From Bacillota bacterium (GTDB lineage: Bacteria; Bacillota; Clostridia; Acetivibrionales; DSM-1351), in the NCBI GenBank assembly GCA_023443515.1, contig JAEZUC010000079.1, positions 19,965 through 83,964 of the forward strand: a DNA stretch of 64,000 bases. Direction: 5' to 3'. The position numbers and the translations under genes were made by a program. Shown here one piece after another: positions 18,062-27,700 of the stretch. Each line of letters starts with the position of its first letter. The first letter of the stretch is position 1. Under the pieces are notes generated by a model. That model was not told where the DNA came from. It was given only the letters and a program-made list of their open reading frames with translations, and searched no databases.

Positions 18062-19939
18062 ATGAAGGAAATTTTAGTTGACATAAATGAACTTACGGAC
18101 AGCCGTGAAATGTATCATACAAAACCTCACCCATTTGTATGGATATTTACATATATTTTACTGGGGTTGGTTATAGTAGCTGTAACATGGGCAGCATTTG
18201 GAAAAAAGGAAATAGTAGTAAAGGCCTCCGGCCAGGTACGGCCTGAATCCGGAATAAGTACTGTCAGGAATATTGTTGAAGGGGAGCTGAAAAGTACTAA
18301 TTGTAGACAGGGAATGTCAGTAATGGCGGGAGAAATTTTATACATAATCAAACATGACAATCTTCTGGTGGAAAGGGAGTCGGCGGAAGTAAAGCTTAAA
18401 GAGTTGGAAAAAGAGTTGGAAAACCTTCAAATATATAGAAAATGCATTTCGTCAGAAGAAAACAATTTTGATCCTGCAAAGGAGCCTGTATATTATGAAA
18501 AGGTTAGAAAGCTTTTGATGGATATAAAATTTTCGCAAACTGATACGGCCTATAAAACTACAAGGCTTAGTGAAGAAAAGCTTCTGAACAGTACACAACT
18601 GAGCAAAAATCTTAAAGAGATAGAATTCTTAAAAAAGTATATAAAATCCTTGGATAACAATAGAAATTATTTAAATTCAGGAAATGAACTGGAAAAGCAG
18701 TACAAACAGAAATATGATAAGTATCTTATAGCAAAAACAGAAATACAAAGAAAATATGACCAACAAGCTAATGAAATAAAGAGTAACAGCCCTGAAGCCA
18801 TGAAACAGTCACTGGAGGAGGAAAAATCCCAGTTAAGGGCATATGAGACACTGAAAAAGAGCATCGGCGAAGCAAAAAATAATTTTCAGTCCGGGGATAG
18901 GTATTCATATCTTTATACGGAATATGAAAATAGATTTAACTTTCTGAAAAATACATACGAGGAGAAAAAACGATTATACGAGGCATACCTTTCATTGAGC
19001 GGAATAGCCATTACAAAATCCGAGCTGGAGGATGCACGAGTGCAAATGCAGAATGCGCAAGGAGAATATACATCCTATAAAAGCAAGTTTATGTCTGAAT
19101 TGGAAAATAATATAAATAATATACAAATCAGCATAAAAGAAAAAGAAAGTAAGGTTTCCGGTACACAGGACAAACAGGGGTTTCTTAATTTAAATGAAAA
19201 GGACAGAAAAAACAGCTTGAAAGCACTGTATTTGCAGGAGAGAAATGATGCAGCCCAAGCAATAGACAATTTAACGGATACGGTGGGAACGCTGAAACAA
19301 AAAAATGTCCTTTCAGATGCAGAACTAAAAACCATAACCGAAGCAGACGGTCAAAATGAAGACTCCTTGAACTACTCACTGGTAGAAAGAACAAAGGTTC
19401 AGGAAGTTGTTGTCACTGATGAAAAGATTAAAGCAGTAACAGATAGTATTACAGGAGTTAGAGAAAATATTAAAAAACTGGAACTGAGTATAAACAATGC
19501 CATTGTAAAGGCCAGTGTAAACGGAACCGTTAACATAATCGCGGAAATGTACCCCGGGGATTTGATGCCGGCAGGAGCTGAAATATTAACGATAATCCCT
19601 AACACCAATTCAGCTTTTAAAATGCAGATGACTGTCAGCAATAAAGACATAGGTGAAATAAATACAGGGGATACGGTTAAATATAGCTTTGCAGCCCTAC
19701 CTTACAGGGAATACGGACAGGTAGCAGGAAAAATAACAAGTATATCAAAGGATGCAGTCAATAACTCAAGCGGTCAAAGCTATTATGTCGTCGAAGCCAC
19801 CGTTCCCGTAACAAAACTGGTCAGCAATTCGGGGAGACAGGGAGAAATAAAGGCAGGAATGATATGTGAAGCAAATGTAATAACGAAGCAAAAGAGCTTT
19901 TTACGCTATTTTCTTGAAAAAATAAATTTGCTTGATTAA
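18062..19939 (+). CDS. HlyD-family bacteriocin secretion accessory protein
   Basis: A 625-residue membrane-fusion protein. A short cytosolic N terminus is followed by one transmembrane helix at about residues 27-50 (FVWIFTYILLGLVIVAVTW), a lipoyl/barrel-hybrid half (VKASGQVRPESG), a very long coiled-coil region (about 100-460) rich in Lys, Glu and Asn, then the second lipoyl half (VKASVNGTVNIIAEMYPGD) and a beta-barrel domain. It bridges the ABC exporter to outer components of the export path. Its length exceeds common Gram-positive accessory proteins (about 450-480), because of the extended coiled coil. It starts one base after the exporter stop and is followed by a TolC-like gene. Confidence 0.92.
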   Translation: MKEILVDINELTDSREMYHTKPHPFVWIFTYILLGLVIVAVTWAAFGKKEIVVKASGQVRPESGISTVRNIVEGELKSTNCRQGMSVMAGEILYIIKHDNLLVERESAEVKLKELEKELENLQIYRKCISSEENNFDPAKEPVYYEKVRKLLMDIKFSQTDTAYKTTRLSEEKLLNSTQLSKNLKEIEFLKKYIKSLDNNRNYLNSGNELEKQYKQKYDKYLIAKTEIQRKYDQQANEIKSNSPEAMKQSLEEEKSQLRAYETLKKSIGEAKNNFQSGDRYSYLYTEYENRFNFLKNTYEEKKRLYEAYLSLSGIAITKSELEDARVQMQNAQGEYTSYKSKFMSELENNINNIQISIKEKESKVSGTQDKQGFLNLNEKDRKNSLKALYLQERNDAAQAIDNLTDTVGTLKQKNVLSDAELKTITEADGQNEDSLNYSLVERTKVQEVVVTDEKIKAVTDSITGVRENIKKLELSINNAIVKASVNGTVNIIAEMYPGDLMPAGAEILTIIPNTNSAFKMQMTVSNKDIGEINTGDTVKYSFAALPYREYGQVAGKITSISKDAVNNSSGQSYYVVEATVPVTKLVSNSGRQGEIKAGMICEANVITKQKSFLRYFLEKINLLD

Positions 19940-19979
19940 ATCGCTGTAAAGGTTAAATAAATTATAGGAGTGAGATTAA

Positions 19980-21200
19980 ATGTTAAAGAAAAAGTTTAGC
20001 ATAGTTATATTAGTTTTATTTTTGCTGGCTGCACCGATTAATGCCGTGAGAGCCGCTTACGTTGTTCCACTTGATAAATGGAGTTTGGGAGATAGCTTTA
20101 CTCTGCAATACGGTACGGGAAATTCAACAAAGTACACATATGACGAAATGCAGAATCTGTATTTAAATAATTACTATAATGTTCAGAGCACAGAAATTGA
20201 TATAGAAAACAGCAATCTGCTTTACCATCAGTATTCTTTGGAGCTTGATAAGGTTAATAATGATATTGTAAACATAAAAAAACTCATTGAACAAAATAAG
20301 GACGTCGATGAATATCAAAAGCAACTGGCTGATCTAATAACACTAAAGGCAGAATTGTACGTGGAAAAGGAAACCAGTAAGTTTATGTATAATAATTCAG
20401 ACCTGTATCGGAACATTAAACGTACTTCACAATTATCCTTATTCAGAGACAATATATATAATACGAAACTTTTGTACGAAAAAGGCTTGGTTCAGAAAAC
20501 ACTGGCCGAGTATGCAAGATTACAAGCAAATGCAAGAGAGATAAACAAATCAAAAGATATGGCCTTCCAGTCAGATATAGACTTATATACTGCTGATTAT
20601 GACTATTATATCAGTCGGCAGGAATTACTTACCCAGCAAGTCAGCGCAAATATGGAGAATCTATTGAGCAGCAGCGGGATGGACACAGCAAGGGCGGTAA
20701 CAATCAGCGTTCCTGTAGCACCACTTAGGGTTATTCCACTCAAAAATTATTCAGACGTAGAAAAAAGCAGTTACTTTAATGATTATAAAAGTATGCAGTT
20801 AGGAGAAAAGCTACGGATTCTGGACGGAAAGATAAGCATATTGAAAGAATACTATAAGGATTCATCCAACGAGGTAAAGCTGGCTTTGAACGAAAAAAAA
20901 CAGGCAGAGCTTGAGGCAAGGAGATGGCTTGTTCAAAGAAGAGCTATACTTCAGAATTATTACTCTGCTTATAAAAACAAATATGTTGAAGCAGGAATAA
21001 AAGAAAAGAAAGCAAATGCACTCTACCACAAGTACCTGATAATAAAAAATAAATACAACTACAACCTTGCAACCGAGCTGTCTTTAAAGAAAGCTGAAGT
21101 AGATTACAAAACAGCAGTGCAAGAAGCCTGGGACATTTTTTGCGGATATGTGGAACAACTTGGTAAAATTGAAAAGGCAATAAGTGGAAACATAGAATAG
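19980..21200 (+). CDS. Secreted TolC/OEP-like coiled-coil protein
   Basis: A 406-residue protein with a Sec signal peptide (MLKKKFSIVILVLFLLAAP, cleavage near NAVRA). The mature part is almost entirely helical and shows two OEP-like repeats: LLYEKGLVQKTLAEYARLQ in the first half and KKANALYHKYLIIKNKYNYN with LATELSLKKAEVDYKTAVQE in the second. These spacings match the TolC family, in which an outer-membrane channel completes an ABC/HlyD system. The host appears to have no outer membrane, so a channel through the cell wall or a surface scaffold are possibilities. It is the last gene of the export operon, 40 nt after the HlyD-like gene. Confidence 0.75.
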   Translation: MLKKKFSIVILVLFLLAAPINAVRAAYVVPLDKWSLGDSFTLQYGTGNSTKYTYDEMQNLYLNNYYNVQSTEIDIENSNLLYHQYSLELDKVNNDIVNIKKLIEQNKDVDEYQKQLADLITLKAELYVEKETSKFMYNNSDLYRNIKRTSQLSLFRDNIYNTKLLYEKGLVQKTLAEYARLQANAREINKSKDMAFQSDIDLYTADYDYYISRQELLTQQVSANMENLLSSSGMDTARAVTISVPVAPLRVIPLKNYSDVEKSSYFNDYKSMQLGEKLRILDGKISILKEYYKDSSNEVKLALNEKKQAELEARRWLVQRRAILQNYYSAYKNKYVEAGIKEKKANALYHKYLIIKNKYNYNLATELSLKKAEVDYKTAVQEAWDIFCGYVEQLGKIEKAISGNIE

Positions 21201-21210
21201 AAAACTAGAT

Positions 21211-21858
21211 TTATTCTTTAATGATTATGCCCAACAGCTTTGACAAGGAGAGGGCTTGAAATTCATTGACTATGGCTCCCTTTAGTTCAGGCCCCTTGAT
21301 AAGCAGACCTTCCATTTTACAGGAAGTAAAATCAATGCCTTTTAGCATGGTTCCTGTAAATTCTACTGATACCAGAGTACATTGTTCAAATTCCACATCC
21401 TTTAGCTGAGCTTCCCATATGTAGCTGTTAGAAAGGTTTGAATTCTCAATGCGACTCCGGGTGATATATGAGTTTGTTAAATTTGAATACTGCATATTGC
21501 AGGAGCTGACAGATATATCACTGAGTCTTGTGTGAGAAAGTATGATGCCGGTAAGATTACAGTTGATAAATTCAGTGTTTCTGAATACCGCATCACTGAA
21601 ATCCATATTTGAAATATCACAATCCCTGAATATAACATTGTCAAACACAAAGTTCTGCACATCACATTTATTGATACTGCATTTTTCAAGAATACATTTG
21701 CTAAATTCTACAGAAATGGAAGAAATGTCATTCAGACGGCAGTTTTTAAAGTGGTAGTTTTCAATATCATAACCCGATGAGGTTAAGTTCATAACTACTT
21801 CTTTCATATTTTCAGATTCTAAGAGGCTATCAGGTATTTTTGGTTTTTGTAGTTTCAT
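21211..21858 (-). CDS. Pentapeptide-repeat protein (Qnr/YjbI-like)
   Basis: A 215-residue minus-strand protein built from A/C-D/N-L/F-like pentapeptides (FRDCDISNMDFSDAVFRN, then SNLTNSYITRSRIENSNLSN). Such proteins fold into a right-handed quadrilateral beta-helix. The C-terminal AIVNEFQALSLSKLLGI is typical of the Qnr/YjbI branch. The ATG at 21858 has GGAG at 21867-21870; an upstream in-frame ATG lacks a site. It converges on the TolC-like gene with only 10 nt between stops. Some relatives protect DNA gyrase from toxins or drugs; nothing here ties it to gyrase or to the peptides. Confidence 0.85.
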   Translation of the reverse strand: MKLQKPKIPDSLLESENMKEVVMNLTSSGYDIENYHFKNCRLNDISSISVEFSKCILEKCSINKCDVQNFVFDNVIFRDCDISNMDFSDAVFRNTEFINCNLTGIILSHTRLSDISVSSCNMQYSNLTNSYITRSRIENSNLSNSYIWEAQLKDVEFEQCTLVSVEFTGTMLKGIDFTSCKMEGLLIKGPELKGAIVNEFQALSLSKLLGIIIKE

Positions 21859-22124
21859 TGTTAAATCTCCATTGAGGTACTTTACAAAAAAGTATAGCAT
21901 CCGATAAAAATTTATTCAACATAAGCTGAAATCTTTACTAAAGGTTTGGTCTATCACGTTTCAAAACTGTTAATTTACTAACAAAGTATTGAAATAGCAA
22001 CTAAAAAGAGGTAAAATTACTTTGGTTATTTGAATGGAAATTTGGATATTATACATATTGCAATCATTTCCTAAATTTTGACTCATCTTTAAATAAATAA
22101 AAATATATACAGGAGCGTGAAGTT

Positions 22125-24065
22125 ATGAGCATGATGAACAAAAAAACAATTGAAGACATTGATGTTGCCGGCAAAAAGGTAATAGTAAGAGTTGATTTTA
22201 ACGTGCCATTGGACGCAGACAGAAAGATCACTGATGATAAGAGAATAGTTGGAGCACTTCCTACAATCAAGTATCTTGTTGACAAGGGAGCCAAGACTAT
22301 ACTTGTATCCCATTTGGGAAGACCAAAGGAAGGTTTTGAAGATAAATTCAGCATGAAGCCGACAGCTGTAAGACTTGGCGAACTTCTCGGAAAAGAAGTA
22401 ATAATGGCTAAAGATGTTGTAGGCGAAGATGCAAAGGCAAAGGCTGCTGCATTGAAAGACGGCGAAGTTCTTATGCTTGAGAACGTAAGATTCCACAAGG
22501 AAGAAACAAAGAATGATGCTAACTTTGCAAAAGAACTTGCAAGCATGGCTGAAATATTTGTAAACGATGCTTTCGGAACTGCTCACAGAGCACACGCTTC
22601 TACTGCAGGATTAGCTGACTATCTGCCTGCTGTATGCGGATTCCTTATAAAGAAAGAAATCGAATTCATGGGTAAGGCATTGGCAAACCCTGCAAGACCA
22701 TTCGTAGCAATACTTGGTGGTGCAAAGGTTTCTGACAAAATCGCAGTTATCGAAAACCTCATTGACAAGGTTGATACTTTGATAATCGGTGGTGGTATGG
22801 CTTATACCTTCTTAAAGGCAAAAGGATATCACATCGGAAATTCAATCTGTGAAGAGGAAAAAATTGACCTTGCTAAGACTCTTATGGAAAAAGCAGAAGC
22901 AAAGGGCGTTAACTTGATGCTTCCAATAGGAAGTATGGTAGCTCAGGAATTCAAGAACGATACTGAAATCAAATACGTTCCATCAGATGCAATGCCAGAC
23001 GGATGGATGGGTATGGATATCGGTTCACTTACAATAGAAAAATTTGCAAAAGAAATAAAGAAAGCAAAAACAGTTATCTGGAACGGACCTATGGGTGTAT
23101 TTGAATTCCCTAACTTCGCAACAGGTACAAAGGAAATAGCAAAGGCAGTTGCAGAATCAGGAGCACTTTCAATAGTTGGAGGCGGAGATTCAGCTGCTGC
23201 AGTTGAACAACTCGGTTTTGCTGATAAGATTACACATATTTCAACAGGTGGAGGAGCTTCTCTTGAATTCTTAGAAGGTAAAGAGCTTCCTGGTATAGCA
23301 GTACTTATGGATAAGAATCCAAGAAAAGTTATTGCTGCTGGTAACTGGAAAATGAATAAGACTGCTTCAGAAGCTGTTGCATTTGTAAATGCATTAAAGC
23401 CTGCTGTTGCTGATGCAAAAAATGAAGTAGTAGTTGGTGTACCATTTATATGCCTGCCTGGAGTTGTTGAAGCTGCCAAGGGTTCAAACATAAAGGTTGC
23501 AGCACAGAACATGCACTGGGAAGAAAACGGAGCATTTACAGGAGAAGTTTCCGGCCCGATGCTTGCAGACCTTGGTGTTGACTATGTAATAATCGGTCAC
23601 TCTGAAAGAAGAGAGTATTTCGGAGAAACCAACGAAATGATAAACAAAAAGGCTCATGCAATATTCAAATATGGTATGACTCCGATCGTTTGCTGCGGTG
23701 AAACACTCACTCAGAGAGAACAGGGAGTTACAGCTGACCATATCAGATATCAGATAAAGGTAGCATTACTCGACTTGACTGCTGAGCAGGTTAGCAAGCT
23801 AGTTATTGCTTACGAACCAATCTGGGCAATCGGAACAGGTAAGACTGCAACAAATGAACAGGCAAATGAAGTTTGCGCAATTATCAGAGAATTAGTTGTT
23901 GAGCTTTATGGCTCAGAAGTAGCTGAACAGGTTAGAATCCAATACGGCGGAAGCGTAAATGCTAAGAATGCAGCTGACTTGTTTGCAATGTCTGATATAG
24001 ACGGCGGACTTGTTGGTGGAGCAAGCTTAAAGGTTGAGGATTTCTCAATAATAGCCAAAGCGTAA
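22125..24065 (+). CDS. Fused phosphoglycerate kinase-triosephosphate isomerase
   Basis: A 646-residue in-frame fusion. Residues 1-397 are a full-length Pgk ([49 protein letters not shown]), which makes ATP from 1,3-bisphosphoglycerate. After [11 protein letters not shown], where free-standing Pgk normally stops, a two-residue link leads into a complete Tpi: N407 and K409 in [10 protein letters not shown]492 in [13 protein letters not shown] and E564 in [14 protein letters not shown], which interconverts DHAP and GAP. No internal ribosome site is seen before the Tpi part. A similar fusion is known in Thermotoga. gpmI follows in the same direction; gapA is 19.7 kb upstream. Confidence 0.95.
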   Translation: MSMMNKKTIEDIDVAGKKVIVRVDFNVPLDADRKITDDKRIVGALPTIKYLVDKGAKTILVSHLGRPKEGFEDKFSMKPTAVRLGELLGKEVIMAKDVVGEDAKAKAAALKDGEVLMLENVRFHKEETKNDANFAKELASMAEIFVNDAFGTAHRAHASTAGLADYLPAVCGFLIKKEIEFMGKALANPARPFVAILGGAKVSDKIAVIENLIDKVDTLIIGGGMAYTFLKAKGYHIGNSICEEEKIDLAKTLMEKAEAKGVNLMLPIGSMVAQEFKNDTEIKYVPSDAMPDGWMGMDIGSLTIEKFAKEIKKAKTVIWNGPMGVFEFPNFATGTKEIAKAVAESGALSIVGGGDSAAAVEQLGFADKITHISTGGGASLEFLEGKELPGIAVLMDKNPRKVIAAGNWKMNKTASEAVAFVNALKPAVADAKNEVVVGVPFICLPGVVEAAKGSNIKVAAQNMHWEENGAFTGEVSGPMLADLGVDYVIIGHSERREYFGETNEMINKKAHAIFKYGMTPIVCCGETLTQREQGVTADHIRYQIKVALLDLTAEQVSKLVIAYEPIWAIGTGKTATNEQANEVCAIIRELVVELYGSEVAEQVRIQYGGSVNAKNAADLFAMSDIDGGLVGGASLKVEDFSIIAKA

Positions 24066-24112
24066 ATCTTACCAGTCTGTAAAAAAATTAGCTAAAGAAT
24101 AATGAATTATCT

Positions 24113-24138
24113 GACCCTCCGGTTAGTACTGGAGGGTC
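24113..24138 (+). other. Intergenic hairpin between pgk-tpi and gpmI
   Basis: GACCCTCC and GGAGGGTC form a perfect 8-bp stem with a 10-nt loop and no T-run. It may be a processing or stability element in a polycistronic message. Confidence 0.5.
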
Positions 24139-24173
24139 TAACTATAGTAATAATAAAAGAGGGAGATAACCAT

Positions 24174-25709
24174 ATGGAAAAGAAATTAGTAACATTAATG
24201 ATCCTTGATGGCTTCGGAAACAACCCGAAACAAGAAGGAAATGCCATACAGGCTGCAAAAAAGCCAAATCTGGACAGCTATCTTACTAAGTATACAAACA
24301 CCATTGTTCATACAAGCGGTATGGATGTAGGACTGCCTGAGGGTCAGATGGGAAACTCTGAGGTTGGTCATACCAATATCGGTGCAGGAAGAATTGTTTA
24401 TCAGGAATTAACAAGAATAACTAAATCAATACAGGATGGGGATTTCTTTGAGAAAGAGGAATTCTTAAAGGCAGTAGAAAACTGCAAAAAGAATAATTCC
24501 AAACTTCATCTGTTCGGACTTTTATCTGATGGTGGAGTACACAGCCACAACACACATTTATATGGTTTAGTTGAAATGGCGAAAAGGAATGGCCTGAAAG
24601 ATGTATTTATACACTGCTTCTACGATGGAAGAGATGTTCCTCCGGATAGCTCAAAGATATACACAGAAGAGCTTGAAGCAAAACTGAAAGAAATCGGAGT
24701 AGGTAAAATTGCGTCTGTAATGGGCAGATACTATTCCATGGACAGAGACAACCGCTGGGAAAGAGTACAGCTTGCATATGATGTAATGGTAACCGGAAAA
24801 GGTTTGACTGCAAATTCTGCAGTTGAAGCAGTAGAGTCATCTTTTTCCAAAAAAGAATTCGATGAATTTGTAAAGCCTACTGCAATAATTGAAAACGGTA
24901 AACCCGTTGCTACAATAGATGCAAACGATTCAGTAATATTCTTCAACTTCAGACCTGACAGGGCAAGAGAGATAACAAGAACCTTTGTTGACCCTGAATT
25001 CAAAGGCTTTGAAAGAGAAAAAGGCTTCTTCCCTCTATTCTTTGTTTGTATGACACAGTATGACAAGACAATGCCGAACGTTGTGGTTGCGTTCAAGCCT
25101 CAGACTTTGGAAAATACCTTCGGAGAATACGTAAGCAGACTTGGCTATAGACAGCTTAGAATAGCAGAAACAGAGAAGTATGCGCATGTTACCTTCTTCT
25201 TCAACGGTGGTGTAGAAACACAGTACGAAGGAGAAGACAGGGCACTTATACCTTCACCGAAAGTAGCTACTTACGACTTAAAACCTGACATGAGTGCATA
25301 TGAAGTTGCTGAAGAAGCGGTTAAGAGAATTGATTCAAAAGAATACGATGTTATAATTCTTAACTTTGCTAACTGTGACATGGTAGGACATACGGGTGTA
25401 TTTGATGCTGCAAAGGCTGCTGTTGAAGCAGTTGATGAATGTGTAGGAAAAGTAGTTGATGCTGTTACTGCACAGGGTGGGGTGGTATTGATAACTGCCG
25501 ACCACGGAAATGCAGAGCAGATGGTTGATTATGATAACGGAGGAGCATTCACTGCACATACTACAAACGTAGTACCACTTATAGGTATTGGTTTGGGAAA
25601 TGCAACTCTTAAAGAAGGAAGACTTGCTGACTTGGCACCAACTATACTTGACATAATGGGTGTTGATAAGCCTGCTGAAATGACAGGAACTTCACTTCTA
25701 CAGAAATAA
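24174..25709 (+). CDS. gpmI: 2,3-bisphosphoglycerate-independent phosphoglycerate mutase
   Basis: Interconverts 3- and 2-phosphoglycerate using a Mn-dependent phosphoserine intermediate. The 511-residue length is usual. The N terminus holds LMILDGFGNNP with the metal Asp, and the catalytic Ser is S62 in GQMGNSEVGHTNIGAG. YDGRDVPP and FNFRPDRAREI bind substrate; the C-terminal ITADHGNAEQMVD and FTAHTTNVVP hold metal ligands. ATG 24174 is chosen for the GAGGGAG site (24159-24165). It lies 108 nt after pgk-tpi and ends in a strong terminator, so the two are likely a glycolytic unit. Confidence 0.97.
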   Translation: MEKKLVTLMILDGFGNNPKQEGNAIQAAKKPNLDSYLTKYTNTIVHTSGMDVGLPEGQMGNSEVGHTNIGAGRIVYQELTRITKSIQDGDFFEKEEFLKAVENCKKNNSKLHLFGLLSDGGVHSHNTHLYGLVEMAKRNGLKDVFIHCFYDGRDVPPDSSKIYTEELEAKLKEIGVGKIASVMGRYYSMDRDNRWERVQLAYDVMVTGKGLTANSAVEAVESSFSKKEFDEFVKPTAIIENGKPVATIDANDSVIFFNFRPDRAREITRTFVDPEFKGFEREKGFFPLFFVCMTQYDKTMPNVVVAFKPQTLENTFGEYVSRLGYRQLRIAETEKYAHVTFFFNGGVETQYEGEDRALIPSPKVATYDLKPDMSAYEVAEEAVKRIDSKEYDVIILNFANCDMVGHTGVFDAAKAAVEAVDECVGKVVDAVTAQGGVVLITADHGNAEQMVDYDNGGAFTAHTTNVVPLIGIGLGNATLKEGRLADLAPTILDIMGVDKPAEMTGTSLLQK

Positions 25710-25751
25710 AGAGCATAATTGTTCAAAGTGCTGTTATAACTACATTTCGAG

Positions 25752-25793
25752 AAAATCCACCGGTATGAAGATAAAAAAAGGTGGATTTTTTTT
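25752..25793 (+). terminator. Terminator after gpmI
   Basis: AAAATCCACC pairs with GGTGGATTTT across an A-rich loop and is followed by TTTT. Confidence 0.85.
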
Positions 25794-25856
25794 AATCTTT
25801 TGGAGGATAATTTTACCATATATAGAATATATTATGTAAAAGAGGAGGTGCACTAA

Positions 25857-26933
25857 ATGAAAAAACCCTCGAAAGTGATTTTGCATCTTAAAAAGTTTGC
25901 AAACAATTACAAAAAGCTGGGTTCTGTGCTTTATTACTTTTATAGATTGCTGAAATCTTCGTATTTCAGAACCTTTGTAAACTTTCTTTTTACATTTGTA
26001 TTTGCTTTTCAGATGCAACTTACCGACTTTAAGACATATAATATCTATGAAAAGGAATTTTACCGGGATAAACTGCATATACTGGTAACATTCGTGTTTA
26101 TTATCGGGTACAATTGGGTAACCTTAATGATAGATAATTACCAGAAATACAAGAATCGCAGGGTAAAGTGCCTCAAAGAAGTAATAAACAGGGAAGCCGT
26201 AATAAATCAGACAATTAGCAGAAAATTGAACGGCATAACCAGAAGTGTCGGTGTTAAAGCAGTTATGATACCTTCAAAAGCCGACTTCAGCACTCTCAGC
26301 TATCAGGATATTGCCTCACTGGTATGCCACAACATTTATGATGCTATAAAAATTTCAACAGAAACAGACACTCATCAGGTTTCTCTTATACATAGATTCA
26401 AAGAGAAAAAAACCGGAAGAGAATACGTTAAAATGATTAGCTATGGTAATTCGAATCAGATTTCGCCAAGCATATTTGATAAGCACTTCTATCTTGACAG
26501 TGATCTGAATTATTATCATGTAAAAATATTTAATGAACAGCAGAACGATATTTATATATTAAAAAATTCCGGCGAGATAAAAAAAGAATTTGTATATGGT
26601 AAAAAGTGCACCGAAAAAAATATCGAACAATACATTGCTATCCCTGTATTCTGCGAAAATGAAGGAATAGTTTCACTTTTGCAAATTGAGATATCAGAAA
26701 AACAAATGTTGGGAAGAACTACTGAAGAAATAAGAGAATTTGTAAAGCCATTTATGGCCTATGTACATATCCTTATGGTAAATTACTACAGGGATGAACT
26801 GTTTAATGTATTAATTAAGAAATTTGATATTCTAAAGAAAAGTAAAGATAGAAGAAAGAGTTATCTGGAAGGGATGAGTAAGTATGAGCAACACTATGGG
26901 GAAAATAATTCATATATTGCCCCAAGGGACTAA
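25857..26933 (+). CDS. Two-pass membrane protein with GAF-like domain, unknown
   Basis: A 358-residue protein. Two hydrophobic segments (about residues 38-55 and 76-96) separate a basic N terminus (KKPSKVILHLKKFANNYKKL) from a cytosolic region of about 250 residues. That region begins with a short coiled coil (YQKYKNRRVKCLKEVINRE) and resembles a GAF/PAS-type sensor fold (VGVKAVMIPS, EQYIAIPVFCENEGIVSLLQIE). No output domain such as kinase, GGDEF or HTH follows. AGGAGG precedes the ATG. It overlaps the next small gene by 50 nt, suggesting coupled expression. Function unknown; a membrane-bound sensor or scaffold is a guess. Confidence 0.65.
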   Translation: MKKPSKVILHLKKFANNYKKLGSVLYYFYRLLKSSYFRTFVNFLFTFVFAFQMQLTDFKTYNIYEKEFYRDKLHILVTFVFIIGYNWVTLMIDNYQKYKNRRVKCLKEVINREAVINQTISRKLNGITRSVGVKAVMIPSKADFSTLSYQDIASLVCHNIYDAIKISTETDTHQVSLIHRFKEKKTGREYVKMISYGNSNQISPSIFDKHFYLDSDLNYYHVKIFNEQQNDIYILKNSGEIKKEFVYGKKCTEKNIEQYIAIPVFCENEGIVSLLQIEISEKQMLGRTTEEIREFVKPFMAYVHILMVNYYRDELFNVLIKKFDILKKSKDRRKSYLEGMSKYEQHYGENNSYIAPRD

Positions 26934-27081
26934 TGATAACGCACATAATACCGGATTTTTGCATGAAGACACGGATTTTATTCAGGATCATGGTACTTTT
27001 GAAGACAGAAGACAACAGCTTATAAGCGAGTATGAAAGGGAACTGAGGATATTTAAAAATAATTCTATGCTAATGACATAG
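26884..27081 (+). CDS. Small polar protein overlapping the membrane gene
   Basis: A 65-residue hydrophilic protein without a recognised family. It begins inside the 3' end of the upstream gene in another frame, with GGAAGGGA about 8-15 nt before the ATG. It has an acidic, His- and Asp-containing centre (LHEDTDFIQDHG) and a charged helix (EDRRQQLISEYERELRIF). A strong terminator follows 22 nt after the stop, supporting it as the last gene of the unit. Coupling to the membrane protein suggests a partner role; this is inference. Confidence 0.55.
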   Translation: MSNTMGKIIHILPQGTNDNAHNTGFLHEDTDFIQDHGTFEDRRQQLISEYERELRIFKNNSMLMT

Positions 27082-27102
27082 AAAAAAATAATAATTATAT
27101 TT

Positions 27103-27131
27103 ACTCCCGAGTGACTTTCCGGGAGTTTTTA
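27103..27131 (+). terminator. Terminator after the small polar protein gene
   Basis: ACTCCCG pairs with CGGGAGT and is followed by TTTTTATTTTTT. It overlaps the stop of the convergent XRE gene. Confidence 0.8.
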
Positions 27132-27488
27132 TTTTTTCTTAGGAGAGTTGTTGCTGGATTTGTATTTAGTTTTTATTAAGTCTATATATTCCTCAACCTT
27201 TTTCAGAGCTTCATCAGGAAGACCCTTAACATCAAGATTATAAGGGATTTTTGATTCTGCTACAAAATCATCGGAAAAATGTCTGATTTCGGTACGACCA
27301 ACAAGATAATCCACAGACACATTAAAGTAATCAGCGATGGTTTTTAAAACATTTTCATCTTTTGGAAATCTGTCATTAGCCTCATAATAACCAATAACTC
27401 TGGCAGAAACGTTTATTAATTCACCCAAATCCTTTTGGGTAATATCACGTTCTTCCCTTAGTTCTCTTAATCTGTCACCAAATCTCAT
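27129..27488 (-). CDS. XRE-family transcriptional regulator
   Basis: A 119-residue DNA-binding protein. The helix-turn-helix covers about residues 3-58: RFGDRLRELREERDITQKDL, then LINVSARVIGYYEAND and LKTIADYFNVSVDYLVGR. The C-terminal 50 residues (YNLDVKGLPDEALKKVEEYI) look like a SinR-type helical oligomerisation segment ending in a basic tail. Start at 27488 is set by GGAGG just upstream on the minus strand. It is convergent with the membrane-protein pair and divergent from the decayed AraC gene. It may repress its own divergent promoter region (27490-27700). Target unknown. Confidence 0.85.
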   Translation of the reverse strand: MRFGDRLRELREERDITQKDLGELINVSARVIGYYEANDRFPKDENVLKTIADYFNVSVDYLVGRTEIRHFSDDFVAESKIPYNLDVKGLPDEALKKVEEYIDLIKTKYKSSNNSPKKK

Positions 27489-27700
27489 AAATCTGCCTCC
27501 AAATATAAATATAACAGGCAAAAAAAATCATTTGATAAAATAGAATAAAATATTCTATAAAAATGTTGAAATCGAACAAAATATGCGATATAATAATAGT
27601 GTAAGGAAAAACCTCAAATTTATACTTGAGATTTATTCTTTGCAAAGAAGGTCAAGAAATCCGTTTTACCTGATGATATCCTTTTATATGAGGTGATTAA

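Noticed and set aside
22943..23512. 189-codon minus-strand open frame inside pgk-tpi
   Set aside because: A shadow of strongly biased codon use in a highly expressed gene; no ribosome site or recognisable product.
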